Origin: a candidate division TM6 bacterium UASB124
Lineage (GTDB): Bacteria; Babelota; Babeliae; Babelales; RVW-14
NCBI GenBank assembly: GCA_945897315.1
Contig: CAMDFF010000007.1
Span: 1 to 53,779 of the forward strand
Length of the DNA: 53,779 nt
Reading direction: 5' to 3'
A program made the position numbers and the translations under genes. Under the pieces are notes generated by a model. The model saw only the letters and a list, made by a program, of their open reading frames with translations, searched no databases and was not told where the DNA came from. Of the stretch, positions 26,439-35,552 are shown in pieces. How positions within the stretch are numbered: position 1 is the stretch's first letter; each line of letters begins with the position of its first letter.

Positions 26439-27521
26439 TCACAATGGCAAAATAGCATCCTGGCTAAATGTACTGCAGCGTAAAAATCGCTTAAAATTTT
26501 CCTTGTGTCGATGCCTACCAAGATATGTATCAACATAGCGCATAAGATTTTCAGTGCTGAGTAGAAGTCGTACATCTCGTGGTACCGCTTGATTTTGAGC
26601 CGCACGATTAATCTTATCATACAACCGCACAAAATATTTATTATGTAGAGTCTTTGTTGCGCTGTGGTGCAGATGCGGCCTCTCTTGCCACAATTCGCAG
26701 AGAGCTCTTACAAGGAATTCATGATGCTGATAGACGTTAAGAGATGGTGCTTGAGTCCAATAAGCATGCCAGGCATATTTGAAGGCCATAGGGTTTTGCC
26801 ATGGTAGATCAATGATGGCGTGCTTAAGTAGATCATAGGCTAGTGCATAATTAAGAATTCGCCTGTTTTGTCTGTCATAGCAGGGAGCATGCGCATGAAT
26901 ATCGAGCTCATGATTTCTTGGGCTGTTATCATATAGCCGGCCTATTTTTGCAGGAACAGATATAGCTAAGAAATTTAGCAGAGAATCAGAGCCTTGGTGG
27001 CGTTCAAGTGCCCATGCAAATATACATGAAAACAGTATGAATTCTTCTCTTTTCATATACTCAAGGGCTTGTTTAATACACAAAAAAGATTGTTCTAGTT
27101 CATTCGCTTGGTCAGAAAAATGTATAAGCACTGATGCAATTGGTTGTGCAAGAGCTACAAAGAGCCCATTCTGCTCGTGCAAATAAGACAATAAAGCCTC
27201 TAGCTTGGGCATATCACAAAAAACATTTTGCAATGCTACGGTAAGGTGATTATTTGTATGACGATCAAGCACAAACCCCTCTCTGTGCTGTTCATCATCA
27301 GTAGCTATTGCGTTTAGTATATGGCACTTAATAGGTCGCTTGAAAAATGCTTGATTGTTCAAGAAATGTATCGATTTTCTTTCTGCTCTCTCTGTGGCAT
27401 CAAGACTGATTGTTGTCACAGAAGAGGGGCTTGGAAGCGCTATTGTTGTTGCAGGATACAATAATCCCGTGAAGAAATAGAATAGGCATCGAATTGTTAA
27501 AAATCTCTGTACGCTTTTCAT
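26439..27521 (-). CDS. Secreted protein with divergent ALLSAD-like motif (paralogue C)
   Basis: 360 residues from the ATG at 27521; a TTG start at 27557 also exists but the signal peptide MKSVQRFLTIRCLFYFF begins at the ATG. The C-terminal segment INRAAQNQAVPRDVRLLLSTE matches the ALLSAD pattern of its two neighbours but is more diverged. The rest is helix-rich with no known domain. Together with 24317-26365 it forms a three-gene, same-strand paralogue cluster with separate 70-170 bp gaps. Confidence 0.6.
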   Translation of the reverse strand: MKSVQRFLTIRCLFYFFTGLLYPATTIALPSPSSVTTISLDATERAERKSIHFLNNQAFFKRPIKCHILNAIATDDEQHREGFVLDRHTNNHLTVALQNVFCDMPKLEALLSYLHEQNGLFVALAQPIASVLIHFSDQANELEQSFLCIKQALEYMKREEFILFSCIFAWALERHQGSDSLLNFLAISVPAKIGRLYDNSPRNHELDIHAHAPCYDRQNRRILNYALAYDLLKHAIIDLPWQNPMAFKYAWHAYWTQAPSLNVYQHHEFLVRALCELWQERPHLHHSATKTLHNKYFVRLYDKINRAAQNQAVPRDVRLLLSTENLMRYVDTYLGRHRHKENFKRFLRCSTFSQDAILPL

Positions 27522-27636
27522 ACGGCCCTTTTTTATTAATTCGTAATCAAAAATCAATGCTTTTTCTCATGGCATTTACCATTCAACCTGATAAACTATA
27601 GTATTATTAACTAATCACAAGATAAGTGCTGAAGCC

Positions 27637-29421
27637 GTGGAAAAACAAATAAATTTAAATCTTGCTCGTAAGTGGCGTCCTCAGACGTTTGATACAGTCA
27701 TTGGGCAAGATATTCCCATCCGTATGCTCAAGAATAGTCTTTATCTTAATAAATTTTTCCCCGTTTATTTATTTGCAGGGCAACGTGGGTGTGGCAAGAC
27801 AACGACAGCTCGTATTTTTGCAGCCGCTGTAAACTGCCTTAATCTACTAGCATTCCAGCAAGATCCACAGCAAGCAATGCCATGTTTAACATGTTCTTCT
27901 TGCGTTGCGATGGCAAATGGAAATCACCCAGATTTTATTGAAATTGATGCAGCATCACATACCGGCGTTGACAATGTACGTAGCATTATTGAATCATCAA
28001 GTTATATGCCACTTTCTGGTCAGAAAAAGGTCTATTTGATCGATGAGGCTCACATGCTGAGCAAAGCTGCATTCAATGCCTTCTTAAAGCTTCTCGAAGA
28101 ACCTCCAAAAACAGTCATGTTTTTACTCGCTACGACTGAAACACAAAAAATTCCTATCACGGTTTTATCCCGCTGCTTTCAGCTTATTTTTCCTGCTATC
28201 GCCCATGAAGAGCTTAAGACTCTGTTGCTTACTATGTGCGAAAAAGAGCAGATTGAAATTGAGCCAGCGGCTGTTGATCTTCTCCTCCAAGAAACTGATG
28301 GTTCGGCACGTGATGCAATTAATTTACTTGAGCGAGTGCGGTTCTCAGGAGAAGTTATTAGTGAAGCACTTGTGCTTACTGTTCTTGGTAAGATCAGCAA
28401 TCGTGAATTAATTACGCTTATGACCCATCTGGTTAATCAAGCACCGCAAGAGCTGATTAGCTATTTTAATGAGATCAATAGTCAGGTACGTGCGCCGGCA
28501 GCTCTGTGGGATGGTCTCATTAATCTTTGCAGAACCTTGTTGTGGGTGAAGTACGGTGTAAATACTCTCCCTCAGGCGTATCACAGTGTTGAAACAGAGG
28601 TGAAGGTCCTTGCTGCTATCTGTTCACGCAATCGCTTGCATGCCATTCTCACTTTTTTATGGGAGCAAGAGGCAATTTTTAATCGGACTAATAAAAAACA
28701 GCTCTTCTTAGAAACGGTGCTTTTACAGTTATGTGAGCAGACTAATATTGCTGATTTAAGCGAACTTCTTGGATCATTGCCATCAAATCGTGGAAATTCA
28801 GGCAGTGGTACCACTGCGTTGGCTAAGAGTAAAACAGTTGTTTCTCTACCTCCGGCAGCCGAATCGCTTACTGCACCGATAGAAACAGTAGCACCAACTT
28901 CTGTGCTCGAAGCTGTACGCTATGTGCAACCACAGGTTGTGACAGAAACTTCTGGCACTGATATGCGCTGGCACGCATTTGTAGCGCTGAGCAGTGAACT
29001 GCAAGACCAGTTGCTAGTCTCAATTTTCAAGCAAGCCTCCCTGGTTAGCCATACTGAAGGTGCGCCTACGGTGCTTATTTCTTTGAGTAGCGATAGTCCA
29101 TTTTTTAAAAGTAATATAGAATCTGCAACTGCTTTGTGGCTACCAATGCTTAAGCAATGTTTTAAAGGTGCTACAGGCCTTACGTATCAAGCACCTAGCG
29201 CCAGCAGTGTAAAGACGCCTTTTCCCAGGCAACCAATAGCCTCTGCTGCAGCACCTTTTTTAAATCGGGAAGCACCTGCCACAGAGTATAATGCACCGCA
29301 ATTGTACCAGAAACGCGAGAGTGGAGACTTTTTAGTCATAAAAGATGCACAAGAATGGCCAACAGCTAGCTTGCTGCTTACCACTTTTTCGGGTAAAATA
29401 AAGAAAGTCGCAAATAGCTAA
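27637..29421 (+). CDS. dnaX: DNA polymerase III subunit gamma/tau
   Basis: 594 residues starting at a GTG at 27637. It loads the sliding clamp and organises the replisome. Walker A GQRGCGKTT at 48-56, a zinc-site Cys-rich segment (CLTCSSC...), Walker B LIDEAHML, the sensor LATTETQKIP and the LLEEPP motif are clear AAA+ DnaX signatures. The C-terminal ~200 residues are low-complexity followed by a small globular part, as in other tau subunits; I see no slippery A-run that would make a programmed gamma product. It starts the operon with der, an ABC ATPase and a ribosome hibernation factor. Confidence 0.95.
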   Translation: MEKQINLNLARKWRPQTFDTVIGQDIPIRMLKNSLYLNKFFPVYLFAGQRGCGKTTTARIFAAAVNCLNLLAFQQDPQQAMPCLTCSSCVAMANGNHPDFIEIDAASHTGVDNVRSIIESSSYMPLSGQKKVYLIDEAHMLSKAAFNAFLKLLEEPPKTVMFLLATTETQKIPITVLSRCFQLIFPAIAHEELKTLLLTMCEKEQIEIEPAAVDLLLQETDGSARDAINLLERVRFSGEVISEALVLTVLGKISNRELITLMTHLVNQAPQELISYFNEINSQVRAPAALWDGLINLCRTLLWVKYGVNTLPQAYHSVETEVKVLAAICSRNRLHAILTFLWEQEAIFNRTNKKQLFLETVLLQLCEQTNIADLSELLGSLPSNRGNSGSGTTALAKSKTVVSLPPAAESLTAPIETVAPTSVLEAVRYVQPQVVTETSGTDMRWHAFVALSSELQDQLLVSIFKQASLVSHTEGAPTVLISLSSDSPFFKSNIESATALWLPMLKQCFKGATGLTYQAPSASSVKTPFPRQPIASAAAPFLNREAPATEYNAPQLYQKRESGDFLVIKDAQEWPTASLLLTTFSGKIKKVANS

Positions 29422-29453
29422 ACGCCAAAAAACTTTCAACCTGAAAAAAATAA

Positions 29454-30779
29454 ATGATTGACGTTACTACCTCTCATCCAAAAGTTCTTATTGTTGGACG
29501 CACCAACGTCGGTAAATCTACCTTGTTTAACCGCTTGGCTGAAGAACGAAGAAGCATTGTCTTCGATCGTGAAGGCGTCACGCGTGATTACATTGAAGAA
29601 GTAGTCACCTGGCAAGGTATTTCATTTACGTTGATTGATACTGGCGGGATGTCATTTGTGAAAGGCACTGATGAAATCACCAAACGCGTGCAAGAAAAAG
29701 TTATGCGCTTGCTTAAAGATGCATCAATGTTGCTATTTGTTGTTGATGGCAAAAATGGCATGCAGTTAGAAGATGCTAAAATTGCAGATGTTGTTCGTCG
29801 AGCTAACAAGCCAACATTTTTATTGGTGAATAAAGCTGATAATTTGCGTGCTATGGATGACAATATTACTGAATTTTACGGCTTAGGATTAAGTAATCTT
29901 ATTCCTATTTCTGCCGTACACGGTACGGGCATTGGGTTGTTACTGCAAAATATTGTGGATACTTTACCTACTGTTGGTGAAGTAGAGACTCTTAATCCTG
30001 TTTATAATGTTGCTTTGATTGGTAGGCCCAATGTTGGCAAGTCATCACTCATGAACCTACTTTTGCAGCATGAACGTTCGATTGTGTCTGATGTTGCAGG
30101 GACAACACGTGAACCAATCACTGCTATGACCTATAATCTTAATGATCTGATTCAGTTTACTGACACGGCGGGTGTTCGTCGCCCACGCAAAGTGGATGAT
30201 GACCTTGAAGGCCTGATGGTCAAAAGCTCCCTTATTGCTGTTAAGAATGCTGACATTATTGTCATGATGATTGATGCATCTGAAGGTAAAATTGCTGACC
30301 AAGAGCTTAAGCTGCTTTTCTATGCATACGAACAAAAAAAGATGATCGTTGTGGTGTTCAATAAAACCGATCTTCTTACTGAGTATACAAAATATACTCT
30401 TGAGCAAAGCATCGATGAATACAAATTCATTCTAAAAAAAGTCCCTCAAGTATGGATCTCTTGTCTGACACATAAAAATGTCTCTAAGATTTTCAATGAA
30501 GTTCAACAGGTATGGCGCCGTTGTCACCAAGTGTTTAATGCTATTGAAGTTGATGAAGTCGTCAAAAATGAGATGGTGAATAAATTCCTTGTTCACAATA
30601 CTGCACCTCTTAGAATTTCTGCTGTAGTACCGATTGGTACGAATTTGCCGACATTTGTCCTTGAAGTAAATCACCCTGAGTTTTTTGGACAATCTGAGCT
30701 TGGTTGTATTGAAAATATCTTACGAAAAAATTACGATTTACTTGGCTGTCCGGTACGGCTGTTCCCTCGCAAGGACTAG
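29454..30779 (+). CDS. der: GTPase Der (EngA), 50S assembly
   Basis: 441 residues with two G domains in tandem: G1 motifs GRTNVGKST at 15-23 and GRPNVGKSS at 190-198, and NKAD and NKTD specificity motifs in each half, followed by the C-terminal KH-like domain. The double-G architecture is unique to Der, needed for 50S ribosome maturation. It starts 32 bp after dnaX and ends 2 bp before the ABC gene, so they are cotranscribed. Confidence 0.95.
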   Translation: MIDVTTSHPKVLIVGRTNVGKSTLFNRLAEERRSIVFDREGVTRDYIEEVVTWQGISFTLIDTGGMSFVKGTDEITKRVQEKVMRLLKDASMLLFVVDGKNGMQLEDAKIADVVRRANKPTFLLVNKADNLRAMDDNITEFYGLGLSNLIPISAVHGTGIGLLLQNIVDTLPTVGEVETLNPVYNVALIGRPNVGKSSLMNLLLQHERSIVSDVAGTTREPITAMTYNLNDLIQFTDTAGVRRPRKVDDDLEGLMVKSSLIAVKNADIIVMMIDASEGKIADQELKLLFYAYEQKKMIVVVFNKTDLLTEYTKYTLEQSIDEYKFILKKVPQVWISCLTHKNVSKIFNEVQQVWRRCHQVFNAIEVDEVVKNEMVNKFLVHNTAPLRISAVVPIGTNLPTFVLEVNHPEFFGQSELGCIENILRKNYDLLGCPVRLFPRKD

Positions 30780-30781
30780 CA

Positions 30782-31576
30782 ATGGCATTGCTTGAGGTTG
30801 CACATTTAAATCAATACTCAGGTAAAAAACAGTTGTTATTCGATGTTTCACTGACTGCTCATCGGCAGTCAGTGGTTGCTTTGCTCGGGCCGAATGGCGC
30901 TGGTAAAACAACGCTGTTGCGGACTATTATTGGGTTGCTTTCATGCAAACGCCTACCTATCGGCACTATTTTATTTGACGGTCAAGACCTGACTCAAGCA
31001 TCGCCCGCAGAGCATGTGACTAAGGGTCTTCTTTATTTACCGCAGCATACCTCATTGTTGCAGCAGCTGAGTGTTTATGACAACTTGCTGGTAGTTTACC
31101 AGTATCATCACTACTGGCGGCGTGAGACAAAATTAACATTCGAAGAAGCAGTGGAACATTGGCTGAGGCTTACAAGTCTTGATCATGCACGTGATCAACG
31201 TGCTGGTACTCTTTCTGGTGGTCAAAAACGTAAATTGGAAGTCGTTCGTTCATTGTTGATGAAGCCAAAAATGCTTTTACTTGATGAACCATTTGCAGGG
31301 GTTGACCCAAAATCGATTTACGAGCTAAAATCACTTTTTAGCTCATTGGCTATGGAAGGGTTGGGCGTAGTTATATCTGATCATCATGTTGATCAGTTGC
31401 TTTCTATTGCAAGTACAGGCTATGTTATTATGCAAGGTAGGGTAGTTGCAGAAGGTGGCATTTCCGATATTCTTGAAAATAGCTACACCAAAGAGCGTTA
31501 CTTAGGTGCAGAATTTCACCAAGATCTTGCAGCGCGTTTTTCTAACCATCAGTCGAAAGGCCATCATGAACCTTAA
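30782..31576 (+). CDS. lptB: LptB-type ABC transporter ATP-binding protein
   Basis: 264 residues: Walker A GPNGAGKTT at 36-44, signature LSGGQKRKLEV near 144-154, Walker B LLLDEP at 165-170, followed by FAGVDP, the segment that is characteristic of LptB, and the H loop SDHHV. LptB drives LptFG to extract lipopolysaccharide from the inner membrane. The protein is slightly longer than typical LptB (about 240). It starts 2 bp after der and overlaps the next gene by 11 bp. The LptB assignment is strong from the motif, though a branched-chain amino acid ATPase is an alternative. Confidence 0.85.
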   Translation: MALLEVAHLNQYSGKKQLLFDVSLTAHRQSVVALLGPNGAGKTTLLRTIIGLLSCKRLPIGTILFDGQDLTQASPAEHVTKGLLYLPQHTSLLQQLSVYDNLLVVYQYHHYWRRETKLTFEEAVEHWLRLTSLDHARDQRAGTLSGGQKRKLEVVRSLLMKPKMLLLDEPFAGVDPKSIYELKSLFSSLAMEGLGVVISDHHVDQLLSIASTGYVIMQGRVVAEGGISDILENSYTKERYLGAEFHQDLAARFSNHQSKGHHEP

Positions 31577-31913
31577 AATTACGTTTCATAATATGCCGCA
31601 CTCTGATCCACTCGAAGAGCATGCACATGAAAAATTTAGCAAACTAGCTGAATTACTTGCGCATACTCATGAGCGCGAACCTGTGCATGCTGAACTCTGG
31701 CTTAAGGCAAATAAGCAGCATGATCATCACGCTGTTGAGTTGCACATTAAATCGGCAAGTTTAGATGTTAATGCCCATGATGAGGGTCCTGATATGTATG
31801 TTGCCGTTGATAATACAATGGATAAGATGTTAAAGCAGGTCAAAAAAGAAAAAGAGCGTTCACGTGATAGAATGCATAAGCCTGATACAGAAAAGCGCAA
31901 ATTTGAACGATAA
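31566..31913 (+). CDS. Ribosome hibernation promoting factor (short HPF/YfiA-like)
   Basis: 115 residues from the ATG at 31566; the open frame extends 20 codons further upstream, but that part lies inside the ABC ATPase gene and this ATG has GAAAGG upstream. The motifs MNLKITFHN, a middle HAELWLK and DMYVAVDNTMDKMLKQVKK match the beta-alpha-beta-beta-beta-alpha HPF fold, which blocks the decoding site when growth stops. It overlaps the end of the ABC gene by 11 bp, implying translational coupling, and is followed by a strong terminator. Confidence 0.85.
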   Translation: MNLKITFHNMPHSDPLEEHAHEKFSKLAELLAHTHEREPVHAELWLKANKQHDHHAVELHIKSASLDVNAHDEGPDMYVAVDNTMDKMLKQVKKEKERSRDRMHKPDTEKRKFER

Positions 31914-31927
31914 TTAAAATTTATAAG

Positions 31928-31961
31928 AAAAGCCCCTGAAGCTAACACTTCAGGGGCTTTT
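31928..31961. terminator. Strong bidirectional intrinsic terminator
   Basis: A perfect 14-bp stem AAAAGCCCCTGAAG (31928) with CTTCAGGGGCTTTT (31948), 6-nt loop, followed by T-runs on both strands. It ends the dnaX-der-lptB-hpf operon and also lies just beyond the 3' end of the convergent 31993-34056 gene. Confidence 0.9.
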
Positions 31962-31992
31962 TTATAGCGCGTTGATATTCTAAAAATAAGGT

Positions 31993-34056
31993 TTATTTAA
32001 ATGAACCACTGTAGTCTTTTTCTAGGCTGTTGAAATTGACCTTATCATTTTGGTTGTAATTTTTATTGCGAACAATAAGCCGTCCAGGGGTCGTTGTTGT
32101 TAGCCCTTGCGGTGCAACAAGAGTTGCCTGGTCTAGCTGGATTGCAGCTGTTCCATTAGCAGCAAGCACTAACCCTCTAGGTGTGCCAAGCCAATTAAAG
32201 ATGAGATTGCGGCATAGTGAAAATGTTGCATCAGATAAAATGCTAAACGGTTGTTGTGAGCTATACGTAAATGTATGTGGCCCAACCATCGTTACATCAT
32301 CAACAAGTTCAATTGATCCTTTTTCGAAGGTAAAGTCGTCACTTTGAATCCATTTCACACCGCGCATTTGTATGGTGCTTGTGTTATCTTCACAGCGAAC
32401 ATTGGTGCCATTAATGCCTTTTAAAATAATACCATCAAGTAATAATCTGGAGTTAGTGCCTTTAAGAATAATGGCCCCTTCGCCTTGTAGCTCAAGCACC
32501 ATGCCGCCACCACGTAAGATAGTACTACCTTCAAAGACCCATGGGTAATCAAGTACTTCATTGCGCGCAAAAGTCACCATGGTTTTATTACCAAAGGTCA
32601 GTGAGGTATCAGGATGTTCTAGCGTTTTTTGTATGGCAATATTTTTAGTTGAGACATCACGTATAATCATATTTTGTGTTGTTGCACGTACTCCTGGAGA
32701 AACGATAAAAACAGCATCATCGCATCGTGTAAACCCAAGAAAGTTTGTGTTGCCATCAATTAAGACGTCAAAGTTTTGTATTGTGTCATTAAGCTCTGGA
32801 TAGACAACAAATTTACGATATGGTGCAACAATAGCATATTTTTGTAATAGTGAGTCGGCACGATAGTTATGAAATGTTACGGTATCACCCTTAATAGTAC
32901 GGATATCACCGCTTTGGAGAACATGAATATATTTGCGCTGTGGGTCATTAATGAGAGTAGGCTGTATGTTTACTTTATCCAGTGTTGCAAGTGTGTCGTA
33001 GGTTAAATCAACGCGGTCAACCGTCAGTCTACCATGTGTTGAACCGTTATCAGAGTCTTTGAAGTTTAATATGTGATCTTTAGTGATCACTTTTGAGCTG
33101 CCCTCGACATACCATGTACCAGATACGACATCATAATCATCATCCATCTCAATAACGACGTCGCTTAAAAACAAGGTGGCTCCATCGCCAAGACGAATTT
33201 TGCCTAAATCACTTCTCTTCCCGAGTCCCTTAATTTGTACACTTGCCATACGTAAAATAGAACCAGGGGCAACGATTAGCTCTCCTCCTCCGGCTAAATC
33301 AAGCACATTGCCGTTGCCATTGAGTTGGCTCGAATCAAAGAAAGTCCACTTACCAGGGAGGCTTACAGCGCTATTGAGCTGGATATCAAGAGCGCTAAAC
33401 CAACCAATATTGCCAGTCCAGGCAGCGGCTTGGCCTCCAAGCGATAAGCGTCTGTTATTCAATAAGACATAACCATCACCCTTAATTACAGCGCTATCGC
33501 CAAGCAGTAAGTCATCTTGCAAGCGTAAAATGCCGCCATTCAGAGTAATGTTGGTATTAACTGCGTTTTGCACTGCGACATTAAAGAGAGTATTGCTGTT
33601 CTGGAGGGTTAAATCATTTTCCCCAAAAAATAGTGGTTGTCCTCGCATAATGCTGCCTCCTTCGGCTGATTCGGCTTCAACTTTAATAGATGCTAATCCT
33701 CCAGGGTTGGCAATCATTACCCCGAATCCGTTTGGGCTATCACCACCAATTTTTATGGTACCGCCACCAGTGCTATCAGGTATCAGCACTCCGTTTAAAT
33801 CAACACGTGAGTTAAAAAGTGTATAGGTTCCAAAGTCAAACTTAATTGGATTGCCTTCAACAATGCCGCTTCCTGTGTTAGCAAAATTGCCGCCAGTGAT
33901 AGTAACTCCCTTTGTGGGGGTTATTTTTACATATGAGTCGTCACTGACGACAAGGCTTGCATCTTTATTTCCAAAAATTGTTTGGCCGATAGGCGTGGCG
34001 AATATGCATGGTAGATACAGCGCGCAAGCCATTATAATTATTTTTATTGAATTCAT
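31993..34056 (-). CDS. Secreted beta-helix-like surface protein (long paralogue)
   Basis: 687 residues with a signal peptide (MNSIKIIIMACALYLPCIFA). The mature protein has short repeated beta-strand units rich in Gly, Asn, Val and Leu (for example GNKTMVTFARNEV, TLNGGILRLQDDL), as in right-handed parallel beta-helices of autotransporter passengers, pectate lyases and chlamydial Pmp proteins. It lacks a visible C-terminal barrel. The last ~120 residues share a clear module with the 34096-35085 gene: F..GSIELVDD, PHTFTYSS, then GRLIVRNKNYNQND aligned to GHLVVDHKSYAAQN. No sequence family recognised; surface adhesin is an inference. Confidence 0.65.
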   Translation of the reverse strand: MNSIKIIIMACALYLPCIFATPIGQTIFGNKDASLVVSDDSYVKITPTKGVTITGGNFANTGSGIVEGNPIKFDFGTYTLFNSRVDLNGVLIPDSTGGGTIKIGGDSPNGFGVMIANPGGLASIKVEAESAEGGSIMRGQPLFFGENDLTLQNSNTLFNVAVQNAVNTNITLNGGILRLQDDLLLGDSAVIKGDGYVLLNNRRLSLGGQAAAWTGNIGWFSALDIQLNSAVSLPGKWTFFDSSQLNGNGNVLDLAGGGELIVAPGSILRMASVQIKGLGKRSDLGKIRLGDGATLFLSDVVIEMDDDYDVVSGTWYVEGSSKVITKDHILNFKDSDNGSTHGRLTVDRVDLTYDTLATLDKVNIQPTLINDPQRKYIHVLQSGDIRTIKGDTVTFHNYRADSLLQKYAIVAPYRKFVVYPELNDTIQNFDVLIDGNTNFLGFTRCDDAVFIVSPGVRATTQNMIIRDVSTKNIAIQKTLEHPDTSLTFGNKTMVTFARNEVLDYPWVFEGSTILRGGGMVLELQGEGAIILKGTNSRLLLDGIILKGINGTNVRCEDNTSTIQMRGVKWIQSDDFTFEKGSIELVDDVTMVGPHTFTYSSQQPFSILSDATFSLCRNLIFNWLGTPRGLVLAANGTAAIQLDQATLVAPQGLTTTTPGRLIVRNKNYNQNDKVNFNSLEKDYSGSFK

Positions 34057-34095
34057 AATCTATCCTAAACTTTTTGCTTCATAGTCGAGCTATTC

Positions 34096-35085
34096 TTATG
34101 ATGCATCAACAATGCCGTAATTCAGGGCAGCAGCTTGAGTAATGAGTTGTCCGCCTGGTAAAATATCAATAGCCATATTGTTGGCAATATCTCTGCCATC
34201 TCCCATATTAATACGTCCGTTGCGGGTGCCAAAATTGGGAGAAATCCAGTTTTGCGCTGCATATGATTTATGATCAACGACTAAGTGTCCTTTAATCAGA
34301 TTTAAACCCGTATTTGAAGGGACAAAAAGCGTACCTCCTCGTAAAAAGAGTGTTGAAGTCAGATCGGTAAATTTTAAGTGAGTAGCCAGCAAATCTGCTG
34401 GTTCGTAGTCGAATGTTACATGCATATCAAGTTGCAGAGTTGATGCTTTTTTGATGGTGCAATCAGCAGAGCTACGGTATTTGAAGTGGTAGTCACCAAT
34501 CAGTGAAACAGTGCCAGAAATATCGAGAGCACCACCTGTAAATGTGCAGTTATCAATCAAATAGAGCGTTACATTTTCTAAGATAACTTTTTGACCAATT
34601 GTATTGCTGAAACGAAATGTCGCATCAGCCCCTTCAACTCCTCGAAGCCCATAGAGAGTCATATTTTTTAGCGTGAGTGTTGTTCCGCTCTCTCCATTAA
34701 TATAAAAACGGGTACCGTTGAGATCAACTATATTATTGTGGCCATCAATGATGAGCGATGAGTTAATAAATATAATGTTGCGCGTTGCTAATGTGTTGTT
34801 GCCCAATAGGTGGAGCGTTTTATTGTTTCCATTAATTTTAATACCGTTTATTAGGCCACTTGTTGCGCCAAGGTAGGCATCACCATTCAGCGTTAGGGTT
34901 CCAGTATTGTTGCCGTCGATCGTGCCTGCAATGGGAATAGGCGTGTTGATTACTGTCTCATGATCAGCAGGAATTGTGATATTACGACCATCAATGAGGT
35001 CAGTGCCGCTGTATCCCAGAGAGTGTCCATAGGAGTGCCCATAGCTCCAACAAGATAGGATGCCCAACCATAATATTTTTTTCAT
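34096..35085 (-). CDS. Secreted beta-helix-like surface protein (short paralogue)
   Basis: 329 residues with a signal peptide (MKKILWLGILSCWS). A mature Gly/Asn/Thr-rich repeat body (TLNGDAYLGATSGLINGIKI, TLHLLGNNTL) resembles a beta-helix, and its second half aligns with the C-terminal module of the 687-residue protein. Its GHSYGHSLGYS stretch near the signal site is a local oddity. The two genes are on the same strand with 39 bp between them and may be cotranscribed. No barrel domain or other anchor visible. Confidence 0.65.
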   Translation of the reverse strand: MKKILWLGILSCWSYGHSYGHSLGYSGTDLIDGRNITIPADHETVINTPIPIAGTIDGNNTGTLTLNGDAYLGATSGLINGIKINGNNKTLHLLGNNTLATRNIIFINSSLIIDGHNNIVDLNGTRFYINGESGTTLTLKNMTLYGLRGVEGADATFRFSNTIGQKVILENVTLYLIDNCTFTGGALDISGTVSLIGDYHFKYRSSADCTIKKASTLQLDMHVTFDYEPADLLATHLKFTDLTSTLFLRGGTLFVPSNTGLNLIKGHLVVDHKSYAAQNWISPNFGTRNGRINMGDGRDIANNMAIDILPGGQLITQAAALNYGIVDAS

Positions 35086-35552
35086 AGAACTATTCTCCTT
35101 CTATTAAAATCAGTCTATTGCTTCTATGGCATGCATCATGCGTGCCGGGTTGGTGTACAGTCGTGCAGTCAACGATAAAGAGCAGAGGGTTTTTTTGCAA
35201 GTGTTGAGATCCACATGATTTTTTACCGCCTGGAAAGATTGATCTAGAAGGGAGGATAGCGCTTCGAAAGCGTTTCCTCTATTGATTTTTCAAGGTGCTT
35301 GTAATGACCACTAGTAGGGCCTTTGCAGTACGTGTATTGCTATATTGTTTGTGACTGCATGTTTGTAAAAAGTATGCATAAGATTGATGCAGCGGTTATG
35401 TGCATTTTTATATAGCTAAATGATCTGTGTAGTTGCTTAAGAACATTGCTTGATGACTAGTGATTGTCAGATTGTTGACAGGATCATTACGTTCTCATCA
35501 AGCTCAGTTTTGTCAAAAAAAATTTATTGTCGCCACTTGCAGAGGTTGCTGC
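35086..35552. other. Gene-free divergent region between surface protein and channel operons
   Basis: About 470 bases between minus- and plus-strand operons. It contains an 8-bp hairpin (GGCATGCA/TGCGTGCC) at 35128-35146, CTGCAT and ATGCAG repeats near 35350-35388, and TGTCA...TGACA inverted repeats at 35465-35480 that overlap a TTGACA hexamer. The last could be a regulator site, but I see no matching -10. No gene. Confidence 0.45.

Noticed and set aside
35465-35480. TGTCA...TGACA repeat with a TTGACA hexamer as the promoter of the channel operon
   Set aside because: No convincing -10 hexamer lies 16-18 bp downstream, so it is only mentioned with the gene-free region.
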